This document shows positions 1-7,052 of a stretch of DNA of 18,926 bases, piece after piece. The notes below the pieces were generated by a model, which was given only the letters and a program-made list of their open reading frames with translations, did no database searches and was not told where the DNA came from. Position 1 is the stretch's first letter. Each line of letters begins with the position of its first letter. Source of the DNA: Hyphomicrobium_A sp964622715. Its GTDB lineage: Bacteria; Pseudomonadota; Alphaproteobacteria; Rhizobiales; Hyphomicrobiaceae. Made by a program: the position numbers and the translations under genes. Where the stretch lies: NCBI GenBank assembly GCA_964622715.1, contig CAZURR010000053.1:1-18926 (forward strand). Reading direction: 5' to 3'.

Positions 1-85
1 CCCAAAACACTGACGACATGCGATCCCTTCCTCTCCTAAGGACGGGAGGGATGAAATTGGGCCAACGAACCGAAACAGAGCAACC

Positions 86-628
86 ATGATCCGTTCATTC
101 TTCTCCATACTGGGCGTGCTGTCTGCCGCTCTGATCGTGTTTTGCGCCAGCTTCCTCGGCAGTCTCGCGCTGTCGATCGATCGCGAGGGACCGGGCAACG
201 AAGCGCTCGCGGTCAAGATTACGCGCGAGCTGTCGCGCACCTGGCAGCTCCGCGACATCAAGCCATATTATGCCAAGTCAATCGCCGCGAACCTCGACCG
301 GCCTGAAGCGCAGCAAGCGATGAATGCTTTGAGGGGGCTGGGAGCACTGCGCTATGCCGACGACGTCACGCGCCGGTCGCTTTGGTCAGACGAAACATTT
401 GGTCAGATGACGTCGCCGAGCCAAGCCGCCGCGATCCTCTCAGAGGTGTTGAGCAAAACCGTCACCGTGAGCTTCGTGGGCAAATTCGCGACGGGACGCG
501 CCCGCGTCACTATCGAGTTGAGAAGCGAAGACGGCGCCATGCGGTTATGGCACCTTCATATCGACCACCTCGACCGGCCCCGGCCGGCGCCGATCAGAAA
601 CTCCCGCCCCAAAATCTCTTTCGCCTGA
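86..628 (+). CDS. Hypothetical protein with N-terminal signal or membrane anchor
   Basis: This 180-residue protein is not one I recognise. Residues 5-30 form a hydrophobic segment after M-I-R, fitting either an uncleaved signal anchor or a signal peptide that puts the rest in the periplasm. The remainder is soluble, with an alternating charged and apolar pattern in residues 125-162 that suggests beta strands. It ends in a basic, Pro-rich tail. The ATG at 86 has only a weak upstream purine stretch (ACAGAG). A 12-codon reading frame at 51-89 ends in a TGA that overlaps this ATG by four bases, so coupled initiation is possible. The gene is followed by 158 nt before corA and need not share its transcript. 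Confidence is good that it is coding and nil as to function. Confidence 0.7.
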   Translation: MIRSFFSILGVLSAALIVFCASFLGSLALSIDREGPGNEALAVKITRELSRTWQLRDIKPYYAKSIAANLDRPEAQQAMNALRGLGALRYADDVTRRSLWSDETFGQMTSPSQAAAILSEVLSKTVTVSFVGKFATGRARVTIELRSEDGAMRLWHLHIDHLDRPRPAPIRNSRPKISFA

Positions 629-636
629 TTGGACAA

Positions 637-703
637 ACGTGTCTGCCACGTGTCGGCAGGCGGGTGCGGCCCGCTACGACATGTCACAAAACGGCGACGT
701 GTC
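637..703 (+). promoter_or_regulatory. Cluster of four ACRTGTC motifs upstream of corA
   Basis: Four copies of ACGTGTC/ACATGTC lie in the same orientation at 637-643, 648-654, 679-685 and 697-703. The first two are 11 nt apart, about one helical turn. The last two are 18 nt apart and share the longer core GAC(A/G)TGTCAC. GACATGTC (678-685) is a perfect palindrome. Clustered, phased copies ahead of a transporter gene look like a transcription-factor binding region, but I cannot name the regulator. Confidence 0.3.
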
Positions 704-786
704 ACGTGCGCTATGCGCGGTGATGGTATAGGAGGGCTGGCGATACGCGCTTGCAGGCGCCAAGATCAAGCGGCAGGTGAAAGGTG

Positions 787-1758
787 ATGCTGACAATCTA
801 CAACTCCGACGGGGCGAATCTGACTCCGCGCCCTGAATTGAGCCCACTTACAGATGCGTGCATTTGGATCGATCTGCTGCAGCCGACGCAGGACGAGATA
901 GCACGTGTCGAGAAAGAACTCGGGATCGAGATTCCCACGCGCGCCGAAATGCGCGAGATTGAGCCTTCCAATCGCTTCTACCTGGAGAACGGCGCCTACT
1001 TCATGACGGCTTTTATCGTCTACAATATCGAAGAGCCCGTCCCTTTGACCTCAGCCGTCACGTTTATTCTGGCGAACAAGCGGCTGGTCACCGTACGCCA
1101 CGCCGAGCCGAAGGCCATTCCTCTCTTCCTGCAACGCGTGGAAAAGGGTGACGCAGCCTGCGGTGAGGGCAGCGTTATCATGATCGGGCTGCTCGAAGCA
1201 CTCATCCATCGCATGGCCGACCTCATCGAACGGATTCAGGACGAGGTCGACCGGCTTGCCCAGGGCATCTTTGGTGTCAAAGGGGGCCAACAAACGCGCA
1301 ACCGCCGCTATGATGTGTTGCTACGGGGCACTGGTAAAGCAGGCGATATCACCGCCCGCGCAGAGGACAGCGCCACGTCTCTTAGCAGGCTGTTTCATTA
1401 TTACTTGCAAGTCGCGCGCGAGCGTGGCGACGACTCGCGCACACGTCAGCGCATTAAAGCTGCACAACGTGACATCAGTTCGCTAATGGATTACACGCGC
1501 TTTCTGTCAACGCGCATCGCATTTTTGCTTGATGCCACTTTGGGCATGATCAGCACCGAGCAAAGCCAGATCATCAAGCTGTTCTCGGTGATGGCCGTTA
1601 TCTTATTGCCGCCGACTCTGGTGGCCTCAATCTATGGCATGAACTTCAAGTATATGCCCGAGCTTGATTGGCTGCTCGGATATCCTTTTGCACTCGGTCT
1701 TATGTTCGCCGCCGCACTCATCCCGTTCCTCTATTTCCGCCGCAAGGGTTGGCTCTAG
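787..1758 (+). CDS. corA: CorA-family magnesium/cobalt transporter
   Basis: The product is a 323-residue inner-membrane divalent cation channel of the CorA family, which normally works as a pentamer carrying Mg2+ and also Co2+ or Ni2+. The family signature Gly-Met-Asn follows the first transmembrane helix (residues 284-286, in the context SIYGMNF). A second helix (LLGYPFALGLMFAAALIPFL) and a short basic tail (RRKGWL) follow, as in CorA. The first 250 residues are the soluble alpha/beta and coiled-coil cytoplasmic funnel. ATG 787 was chosen because AGGTGA lies 6 nt upstream; a GTG at 784 is directly adjacent in frame. The stop overlaps the chrA stop within a shared CTAG, so the two genes converge with no spacer. 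Length is normal for the family. Confidence 0.93.
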   Translation: MLTIYNSDGANLTPRPELSPLTDACIWIDLLQPTQDEIARVEKELGIEIPTRAEMREIEPSNRFYLENGAYFMTAFIVYNIEEPVPLTSAVTFILANKRLVTVRHAEPKAIPLFLQRVEKGDAACGEGSVIMIGLLEALIHRMADLIERIQDEVDRLAQGIFGVKGGQQTRNRRYDVLLRGTGKAGDITARAEDSATSLSRLFHYYLQVARERGDDSRTRQRIKAAQRDISSLMDYTRFLSTRIAFLLDATLGMISTEQSQIIKLFSVMAVILLPPTLVASIYGMNFKYMPELDWLLGYPFALGLMFAAALIPFLYFRRKGWL

Positions 1759-3071
1759 GCCAGCGAGAAATAGAACGACAGCAGCGCCAGACCAGCACAT
1801 ATGCCAAGCGTCATGGCGATGCCGCGGCGCCGGACGACCAGAAGCACCACTGCGAGCCCCGAAAGGAACATCGCCAGCCAATTGACCGTTGCCAAGTCGG
1901 GCACAAAAAGCCGAACGGGGCCGAAAGTTTGCTCGCTCACGTTCGCGAAGAGGACGTGGAGCGCGAACCAGACCGACAGATTGAGGATGACGCCGACGAC
2001 CGCTGCGGTCACCGTGCGCAGCGCGGAGGCCAAGCGCGGGGCAGCGGTAAGCCATTCGATGTAGGGCGCGCCCACGAAGATCCAAAGGAAGCACGGCGCG
2101 AAGGTGGCCCACAAGGTGACGAGCGCGCCGAGAAGTCCCATGAGGATCGGCGTTCCGCCCCCAAAGCGGTGAGCCGCGATATAACCGACAAACTCTGTTA
2201 CCAGGATGAGCGGTCCGGGCGTCGTTTCGGCGAGGCCAAGCCCGTCAAGCATTTCGCCAGGGGCAAGCCAGCGGTAACCCTCCACCGCCTCCTGCACCAT
2301 GTAGGCCAGGACCGCATAGGCGCCGCCGAACGTGACCACGGCCAGCTTGGAGAAAAACCAGGCAAGCTGGGCCAGCACATGGTCGCTGCCAAATACGGCT
2401 GCGACGGTCAGCAGCGGGCCAATCCAGATCGCGAGCCAAAGCGCGATGGTGCGCAAGGTTTGGGAAAACGGGATGTCCAGCGCCGGCACAGGCGCGTGCG
2501 AACCGTCAGCTGGTCTCGATACGCGCAGGTATCCGCCCAAGGCCGCGGCGGCGACCACCAATGGGAACGGCAAATCGAAAAAGTAGATGGCAACGAACGC
2601 GGCTGCGGCCACGAGCCAATCGAACCAGCCGGCAAGCGCGCGCTGCGCAACCCGCCAAAGCGCCGCTAGAACGATGGCCAGAACACCAGCCTTGACGCCA
2701 GCAAACAGAGCTTCGGCCAGTGGTGCCTTGCCATACGCCCCGTAGAAAATGGAGAGCGCCAGAACAAGCAAGGCGCCTGGTGCCACGAACAACAAACCAG
2801 CAGCCAAGCCGCCTTTGACACCGTGCAGGCGCCAGCCCGAATACGTCGCAAGCTGCATCGCTTCGGGTCCGGGCAGCAGCATGCAGAAGCTTAGAGCGGA
2901 CAGATAGCGGCGCTCGTCAAGCCACTTGCGCTCCTCGACGAGAACGCGATGCATAAGCGCAATCTGTGCGGCTGGACCGCCGAACGACAACAGGCCGATC
3001 CGCGCCCAGACCCTGAGCGCGGTGGAGAAGCTCGGCGCCGCCAAATCCTTTGCAACCACTTGCTTCTCCAA
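1755..3071 (-). CDS. chrA: Chromate transporter (CHR family, two-domain)
   Basis: The product is a polytopic inner-membrane protein of the chromate ion transporter family, which exports chromate and can give chromate resistance. It has the duplicated CHR architecture. The N-terminal half carries SFGGPAAQIALMH and LPGPEAMQLATYSGW; the C-terminal half repeats the pattern as VTFGGAYAVLAYM and LAETTPGPLILVTEFVGY. About ten hydrophobic segments are visible. There is no upstream ATG before the conserved core. TTG 3071 was preferred because GAGGAG sits 6 nt upstream; the frame stays open to another TTG at 3104 and a GTG at 3101, giving up to 449 residues. No chrB regulator is adjacent. A 14-bp palindrome lies about 80 nt upstream of the chosen start. 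Confidence 0.92.
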   Translation of the reverse strand: MEKQVVAKDLAAPSFSTALRVWARIGLLSFGGPAAQIALMHRVLVEERKWLDERRYLSALSFCMLLPGPEAMQLATYSGWRLHGVKGGLAAGLLFVAPGALLVLALSIFYGAYGKAPLAEALFAGVKAGVLAIVLAALWRVAQRALAGWFDWLVAAAAFVAIYFFDLPFPLVVAAAALGGYLRVSRPADGSHAPVPALDIPFSQTLRTIALWLAIWIGPLLTVAAVFGSDHVLAQLAWFFSKLAVVTFGGAYAVLAYMVQEAVEGYRWLAPGEMLDGLGLAETTPGPLILVTEFVGYIAAHRFGGGTPILMGLLGALVTLWATFAPCFLWIFVGAPYIEWLTAAPRLASALRTVTAAVVGVILNLSVWFALHVLFANVSEQTFGPVRLFVPDLATVNWLAMFLSGLAVVLLVVRRRGIAMTLGICAGLALLSFYFSLA

Positions 3072-3152
3072 ACCGGTCTCCTCTTGCCAATAGGCTTGCA
3101 CCAATGGCTTCGCCCGCGCGCGTCATTGCATCTGCGACCTGCCGTCGCGGCA

Positions 3153-3166
3153 CTGCACTAGTGCAG
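3153..3166. promoter_or_regulatory. Perfect 14-bp palindrome upstream of chrA
   Basis: CTGCACTAGTGCAG is self-complementary over all 14 bases. It sits between the divergently transcribed chrA (minus) and rlpA (plus), much closer to chrA. A dyad of this size in a promoter-length gap is a candidate operator for a dimeric repressor, but no regulator is encoded next to chrA and no clear promoter hexamers could be aligned with it. Confidence 0.35.
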
Positions 3167-3474
3167 CGCAGCAAAATCGTTGAAAACAGGGACTTCAGCG
3201 GGTTTTGTGACAAATGACGTTCAGTCTAAGAGGTTGACCGCCACAATTAGCAGTGGTCCGTATCCGGCGCCAGAACGGGGTGCACACCCCTTTCCAAAGC
3301 GACAGTACAGTTCTGGGTATCGCTACGGGCCACACGCCGCACACACAATCCTCTCCCACCTAAAAACCGCAGCTTCCGTCACGGAAGAAGCTCCAGATCG
3401 CCCGCTTGGGATGAACTGGTTTTAAGGATTGAGCGTGTTGCTCGGGCACTGTCGCTGTAACGAGGAGAGTATGA
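3167..3474. other. Intergenic region between chrA and rlpA
   Basis: No convincing gene is seen here; an 81-codon plus-strand frame at 3180-3425 has no ribosome binding site or recognisable composition. The stretch contains two small dyads: GGGGTG-CA-CACCCC at 3277-3290 and CTTCCG-TCA-CGGAAG at 3373-3387. Neither is followed by a T run, so neither reads as a terminator. The promoters of chrA and rlpA presumably lie here, but I could not place hexamers with confidence. Confidence 0.4.
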
Positions 3475-4050
3475 ATGCGGACACTCATCTATTCCGCCTT
3501 GGCCATGGTGACATTTGGCTTGCTGACGCTAGCTCCCGCCGGTGCGGGGTCCTATTGGAAGTGCATGGGCGCAGCGGTTGCCTGTGGTTCTTCAAAGTCA
3601 ACGACCGCCGGCTCCAACCGCAATTACCGCTCAAACGGTCGCGTTTACACGAAGCGGGCGGGCCGTCGCAGCACAAACAAGCGCTCTGCCTCAAGCCGCG
3701 CCTCCACTAGCAGCAAACCGCGCCGCGCGGGAACCCGCGTGGCTTCGCTAGGGTCCACACGCACTGGCCGTTCGGCAGGGTCGGGGATCGCCTCCTATTA
3801 TTGGCAGGGCCAAAAAACGGCCTCCGGTGCCCGTTTCAATCCGAACGGCTTGACCGCCGCCCACCGCTCGCTGCCGTTTGGCACCAAGGTTCGGGTGACC
3901 AACAAGCGCAACGGGCGCTCTGTGGTGGTCACCATCAATGACCGCGGGCCGTTCATTCGTGGTCGCGTGATCGACCTCTCAAAGGGTGCTGCCCAGGTGA
4001 TCGGGATGACAGGTGCGGGCCTTGCGCCGGTGTCGCTGGACGTCCTCTAA
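3475..4050 (+). CDS. rlpA: RlpA-like septal ring lytic transglycosylase / DPBB protein
   Basis: This 191-residue exported protein belongs to the RlpA family, whose studied members cleave denuded peptidoglycan or bind septal peptidoglycan. A signal peptide spans about residues 1-25, ending AGAGS. A basic Ser/Arg/Lys-rich linker (about 40-100) leads to the double-psi beta-barrel domain (103-191). Visible signatures are IASYYW, TASGARFNPNGLTAAH and PFGTKVRVTN, followed by INDRGPF and GRVIDLS. H130 and D156 sit at positions conserved in catalytic members. The Glu found after TASG in some enzymatically active homologues is Ala here (TASGA), so activity cannot be assumed. There is no SPOR domain and no obvious lipobox. 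ATG 3475 has GAGGAG 6 nt upstream; an out-of-frame ATG lies at 3471. The gene ends at a strong terminator. Confidence 0.88.
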   Translation: MRTLIYSALAMVTFGLLTLAPAGAGSYWKCMGAAVACGSSKSTTAGSNRNYRSNGRVYTKRAGRRSTNKRSASSRASTSSKPRRAGTRVASLGSTRTGRSAGSGIASYYWQGQKTASGARFNPNGLTAAHRSLPFGTKVRVTNKRNGRSVVVTINDRGPFIRGRVIDLSKGAAQVIGMTGAGLAPVSLDVL

Positions 4051-4071
4051 AGCGGCTTGCACAGTATAAAG

Positions 4072-4120
4072 AACGGGCGGCGGAGGCTTTTGGTCTCCGC
4101 CGCCCGTTTCCTTTCCTTTT
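4072..4120 (+). terminator. Rho-independent terminator, bidirectional
   Basis: A perfect 14-bp stem (4072-4085 with 4095-4108, core ACGGGCGGCGGAG) encloses a 9-nt loop and is followed on the plus strand by a T-rich run (TTTCCTTTCCTTTT). On the minus strand the same stem is followed by a short T-rich stretch, so it probably also serves the small minus-strand gene that ends at 4144. It lies 21 nt after the rlpA stop. Confidence 0.9.
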
Positions 4121-4129
4121 GATCAAAAG
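4116..4129. repeat. Perfect 14-bp palindrome beside the terminator
   Basis: CTTTTGATCAAAAG is fully self-complementary and overlaps the T tract of the terminator. It may help the terminator work in the opposite direction, since the minus-strand RNA would form a short A/U-rich hairpin just before the large GC-rich one. Confidence 0.5.
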
Positions 4130-4143
4130 ACCTCCAGAGCTAC

Positions 4144-4266
4144 TCAAACGCCGAGCAGAAGCAGGCAGGCGGCAACGATGGCCGCCCCGCCAAGCGCCAC
4201 AACAATGGCGGAGGCTGGACCGCTTAAATCCGGGGAAATGGGCTCTGCGTCGCTAACAACTTTCAT
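4144..4266 (-). CDS. Small single-span membrane protein (40 aa), unknown
   Basis: This reading frame encodes 40 residues: an acidic, polar N-terminus (MKVVSDAEPISPDLSGPAS) followed by one hydrophobic helix of about 21 residues rich in Ala, Val, Ile, Leu and Gly and ending in LLLLGV just before the TGA stop. GGGAGG lies 6 nt upstream of the ATG, an excellent ribosome binding site. The frame converges on rlpA and shares its terminator. Negative charge before the helix and no residues after it suggest a tail-anchored small inner-membrane protein, although orientation is uncertain. No homologous family is recognised. A 7-bp inverted repeat lies upstream of its ribosome binding site. Confidence 0.6.
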   Translation of the reverse strand: MKVVSDAEPISPDLSGPASAIVVALGGAAIVAACLLLLGV

Positions 4267-4282
4267 GGTCGTGCCTCCCACA

Positions 4283-4300
4283 CGTAATTTTCCAATTACG
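4283..4300. promoter_or_regulatory. Inverted repeat CGTAATT-N4-AATTACG
   Basis: This 7-bp perfect dyad with a 4-nt spacer lies just upstream of the ribosome binding site of the 40-residue gene. It could be an operator or, in the leader transcript, a small hairpin next to the ribosome binding site. It is the only AT-rich island in this gap and may include the promoter -10 region. Confidence 0.35.
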
Positions 4301-4497
4301 GAGGACGTCCCGAGCGCGCAATCACGCTCATCCCCCTAAGCGGAACCTGCCGTCGGTGGGGTGGAATGACGAGACGGCCCGGCGGCAACAAATAGGAAAC
4401 GCCGGTGCCGGCCCTTTCCCGTTTGCCCGCAATGGGAAAAAACCGGTAACTTCCAGCAAATTCGTCATAGATCGCCGCAATCGAGGGCACCCCCGGC

Positions 4498-5268
4498 ATG
4501 AAGGCTTCAATCTCGAAATCCGGTCGTGAAGCCGCGCTGGCCCAGATCAAAACAGCGATGGTCGAGAAAAAGATGACACAGGCCGAACTCGCTGACGCTG
4601 CCGACTGTCACGAAAAAACAATCCAGAACCTGCTCGGCGGGCGCTCGGTGCGCGAGCAAACCTTGTTCGACGTGTGCATGGTGCTGGGGCTCGACTACGA
4701 CAAGCTGAAGGAGAGCTGGGAGGGCAGAACACCGCGCGGACCTATGGAATTGGAGGGCGAAGGCGGGCTTGTTGCGCCGGTCTACATGGGCGCCTACACG
4801 CGGGCCGCCGTCGATCAATACATGGGCAGCTATCTGACACTGCGACCGTCTTTTGCGCGCGCTGGCGTCATCATCGCTTATCGCACGGATATCAGCTGGG
4901 AACCGGAGTGGCCAAGCCTGCTATTCCAAGAGCGCGACCGACCTGATGCGCCTTACTCGCATAGGGGACGGCTATATATCCCCGCGTCCTCCCAGTTCAT
5001 TCACCTGGTGTCGCTGACGAAGGGCGCTATGCGCATGGTGGTCGTGTCGCAGATCGACCGCTTTGGCAAAATGCGCGGAATCATCACGACGCTGCACAAA
5101 CACGGAGCGATGTTCTTACCGGTGGCCACCCCGATCGTTTACGAGAAACGCGACGATTTCCGCGGCGAATTTGGAGAAATCACAGAGAAGAACGCGTGCT
5201 ACGCCGACTACAAAAAGGCGCTCGACGAGACGATGTCGCAAGGCTACGCGCGGTTGGTGGGCCCGTGA
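4498..5268 (+). CDS. XRE-family transcriptional regulator with large C-terminal domain
   Basis: This 256-residue DNA-binding protein has an N-terminal helix-turn-helix of the Cro/C1 (XRE) type at about residues 17-70, seen in MTQAELADAADCHEKTIQNLL and GLDYDKLKESW. The C-terminal 170 residues (from VAPVYMGAYTRAAVDQYMG onwards) form a separate domain with alternating strands and aromatic residues. It is too long for simple dimerisation and probably binds a ligand, though I do not recognise the family. The ATG at 4498 has GAGGG about 10 nt upstream, a loose match. The stop codon TGA is immediately followed by the reverse-strand modC stop, with no spacer. It could regulate the neighbouring 40-residue gene or modABC, but the sequence gives no direct evidence for a target. 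Confidence 0.8.
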   Translation: MKASISKSGREAALAQIKTAMVEKKMTQAELADAADCHEKTIQNLLGGRSVREQTLFDVCMVLGLDYDKLKESWEGRTPRGPMELEGEGGLVAPVYMGAYTRAAVDQYMGSYLTLRPSFARAGVIIAYRTDISWEPEWPSLLFQERDRPDAPYSHRGRLYIPASSQFIHLVSLTKGAMRMVVVSQIDRFGKMRGIITTLHKHGAMFLPVATPIVYEKRDDFRGEFGEITEKNACYADYKKALDETMSQGYARLVGP

Positions 5269-6384
5269 TCAATTTTCCGGCGGCATGAGATGAATGCCGT
5301 CGGCAAGCAGATGAACCGTTACGTCGCTTCCCAGCTTGAGCGGCCGAGCCTCTCGCGTGGCGACGGTAAGGCGAAGCACATCGGCCGCGTCTGCGCCGAG
5401 ACGGACAGTAAGAAGCGTCATTTCTCCCAGCGCCGTAAAGTCGACGACCTTGCCCGGCAGCGTGTCCTCGCGTCCCTCGCCGGCAGACGGGCTTGCGTCC
5501 TCCAACACCAAATAGTCTGCCGGAATAAGCCACGTGACACGCTCTCCTTTCGTGAACCGGCCCGTCGTCGCAGCGTGCAGAACGCGATCGCGCCAGCGGA
5601 TGTGACCGCTGCCCCTCGCTCGTGAGACCTGCTCAATCTTACCGTCAAAAATGTTGGTTTGACCCATGAGGCGCGCAACGAGTGCGCTCACCGGGCGCAA
5701 ACGAACGTCGTGGGGCGCGCCACTCTGCAACGTCCTGCCCTTGTGTAGAATGGCGATGCGGTCGGCGAGCGCTTCGGCTTCCTGCAAATCGTGGGTGACC
5801 AGGATAATCGGGATCTCGAGCGAGCGGTGTAGGCTTGAAAGCTCTACCTTTAGCCGCTCGCGTGTCATGCGGTCGACCGCGGAAAATGGTTCGTCAAGAA
5901 GAAGAACCTTGGGGTCGCGCGCAAGAGCACGGGCGAGCGCGACGCGCTGGCGTTCGCCGCCCGAGAGCTGATCAGGCATGCGCATCTCCAGCCCATCGAG
6001 GTGTACGCGCGCCAAAAGGGCTGCCGCTTGCGCGCTGCGTTGCGGCTCATCGAGGTGACGCGCGGCAAGTTTCACGTTCTCCAGCGCGGTAAGGTGGGGG
6101 AAAAGTGCATAGTCCTGAAACACCAAGCCGGTCGCGCGTTCCTGCGGCGAAACCACGGTCCCGGCTGACCCATCAAACCACACCTGGCTCCCTGAAACGA
6201 TGCGCCCAGCGGCCGGCCGGTAGAGACCGGCAATGGCGCGAAGAACCGTCGTCTTGCCGCTACCCGAAGGGCCCACGAGAGCCAACAGTTCGCCGGGATT
6301 GCAGGTGATCTCCACGTCGAGCGGGATCTGTCCCCTCTGCTGCAAGGTGACGTGAAGGGGTGCGGGATCAGCGGGCATGGGCAT
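5269..6384 (-). CDS. modC: Molybdate ABC transporter ATP-binding protein
   Basis: This 371-residue protein is the ATPase that powers molybdate import through ModB. The nucleotide-binding domain contains Walker A (GPSGSGKTT, 38-46), the Q-loop Q90, the ABC signature LSGGERQ (140-146), Walker B (VLLLDEP, 160-166) and the H-loop His198. The C-terminal part (about 243-366, from TNIFDGKIEQV) fits the TOBE/Mop-like domain that binds oxyanion in ModC. Start choice: ATG 6384 overlaps the modB end by 17 nt; a second in-frame ATG lies at 6378, and the frame is open to 6420 inside modB, where starting is unlikely. CysA/PotA-type assignment is less likely given the adjacent modB and modA. Its stop abuts the convergent XRE gene. 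Confidence 0.93.
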   Translation of the reverse strand: MPMPADPAPLHVTLQQRGQIPLDVEITCNPGELLALVGPSGSGKTTVLRAIAGLYRPAAGRIVSGSQVWFDGSAGTVVSPQERATGLVFQDYALFPHLTALENVKLAARHLDEPQRSAQAAALLARVHLDGLEMRMPDQLSGGERQRVALARALARDPKVLLLDEPFSAVDRMTRERLKVELSSLHRSLEIPIILVTHDLQEAEALADRIAILHKGRTLQSGAPHDVRLRPVSALVARLMGQTNIFDGKIEQVSRARGSGHIRWRDRVLHAATTGRFTKGERVTWLIPADYLVLEDASPSAGEGREDTLPGKVVDFTALGEMTLLTVRLGADAADVLRLTVATREARPLKLGSDVTVHLLADGIHLMPPEN

Positions 6385-7039
6385 CGGAGCGCCGCCTCGC
6401 GAGCATATGCACAAGCACAATGGCCGCGAAGGAGAAGGCCAAGAGCACGGCGGACATCACCGCCGCATCCCCGGTGCGGAAAGCCTGAACGCCGTCGTAA
6501 ATGGCGATCGACATCACGCGTGTTTCTCCGGGAATGCTGCCACCAATCATTAAGATCACGCCAAACTCGCCTAGCGTATGGGCGAACACCAGCGCAAGGG
6601 CAGAGGCAATCCCCGGCCACGCGAGCGGAAGTTCGACACGGCGCATCGTCTCGATAGGTGAAAGGCCGCTGACAAAGGCAGCCTCACGAACATTCGGAGC
6701 AATGGCCTCGAACGCGCGTTGGATCGGCTGCACGGCAAAAGGAAGATTGATGATCAGCGAGGCGATCAAGATGCCGGCGAAGGTAAAGACCAGCGTCCCG
6801 CCCAACAGTGTCGAAACGAAGGATCCAAGAAGTGAATCCGGCGCAAACCCGACAAGCAGATAGAAGCCGAGCACCGTTGGCGGCAAAACCAGCGGCAGCA
6901 TGACCAACGTCTCAACCCAGCTTTTGCCCGGGATGCGCCCCCAAGCGAGCCAGCGCGCCAACAAAATAGCGATGGGCAAGATGAGCACGCAGGTCCAGAA
7001 CGCCAATTTCAGCGTTAGCGCGAAAGCGGTCCAGTCCAT
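6368..7039 (-). CDS. modB: Molybdate ABC transporter permease
   Basis: This 223-residue inner-membrane protein has about five hydrophobic spans and forms the translocation pore of the molybdate importer as a homodimer. The cytoplasmic coupling (EAA) loop is visible as EAAFVSGLSPIETMRRVELP followed by LAWPGIA. MLPLVLPPTVLGFYLLV and TLGEFGVILMIGG are typical of ModB. Length is normal. The ribosome binding site GAGGAG lies 9 nt upstream of ATG 7039, in the 13-nt gap after modA. The 3' end overlaps modC, which indicates translational coupling. CysU/CysW sulfate permeases are related but longer. Confidence 0.94.
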   Translation of the reverse strand: MDWTAFALTLKLAFWTCVLILPIAILLARWLAWGRIPGKSWVETLVMLPLVLPPTVLGFYLLVGFAPDSLLGSFVSTLLGGTLVFTFAGILIASLIINLPFAVQPIQRAFEAIAPNVREAAFVSGLSPIETMRRVELPLAWPGIASALALVFAHTLGEFGVILMIGGSIPGETRVMSIAIYDGVQAFRTGDAAVMSAVLLAFSFAAIVLVHMLARRRSDAHAR

Positions 7040-7052
7040 TGTCGTCGTCTCC

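Noticed and set aside
1668..2669. A 333-codon plus-strand open frame opposite chrA
   Set aside because: It is Arg/Gly/Gln/Glu-rich and lies entirely antisense to a clear chrA with duplicated CHR motifs; long antisense frames are common in GC-rich DNA.
3277..3290. GGGGTG-CA-CACCCC as a terminator
   Set aside because: The loop is too short for the full stem, no T run follows, and it lies upstream of rlpA rather than after a gene on that strand.
3180..3425. An 81-codon plus-strand frame upstream of rlpA
   Set aside because: There is no ribosome binding site and its composition is low-complexity, so it is probably chance.
4296..4550. An 84-codon minus-strand frame overlapping the XRE gene start
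   Set aside because: It has no ribosome site, overlaps the N-terminus of a well-supported gene and matches no family.
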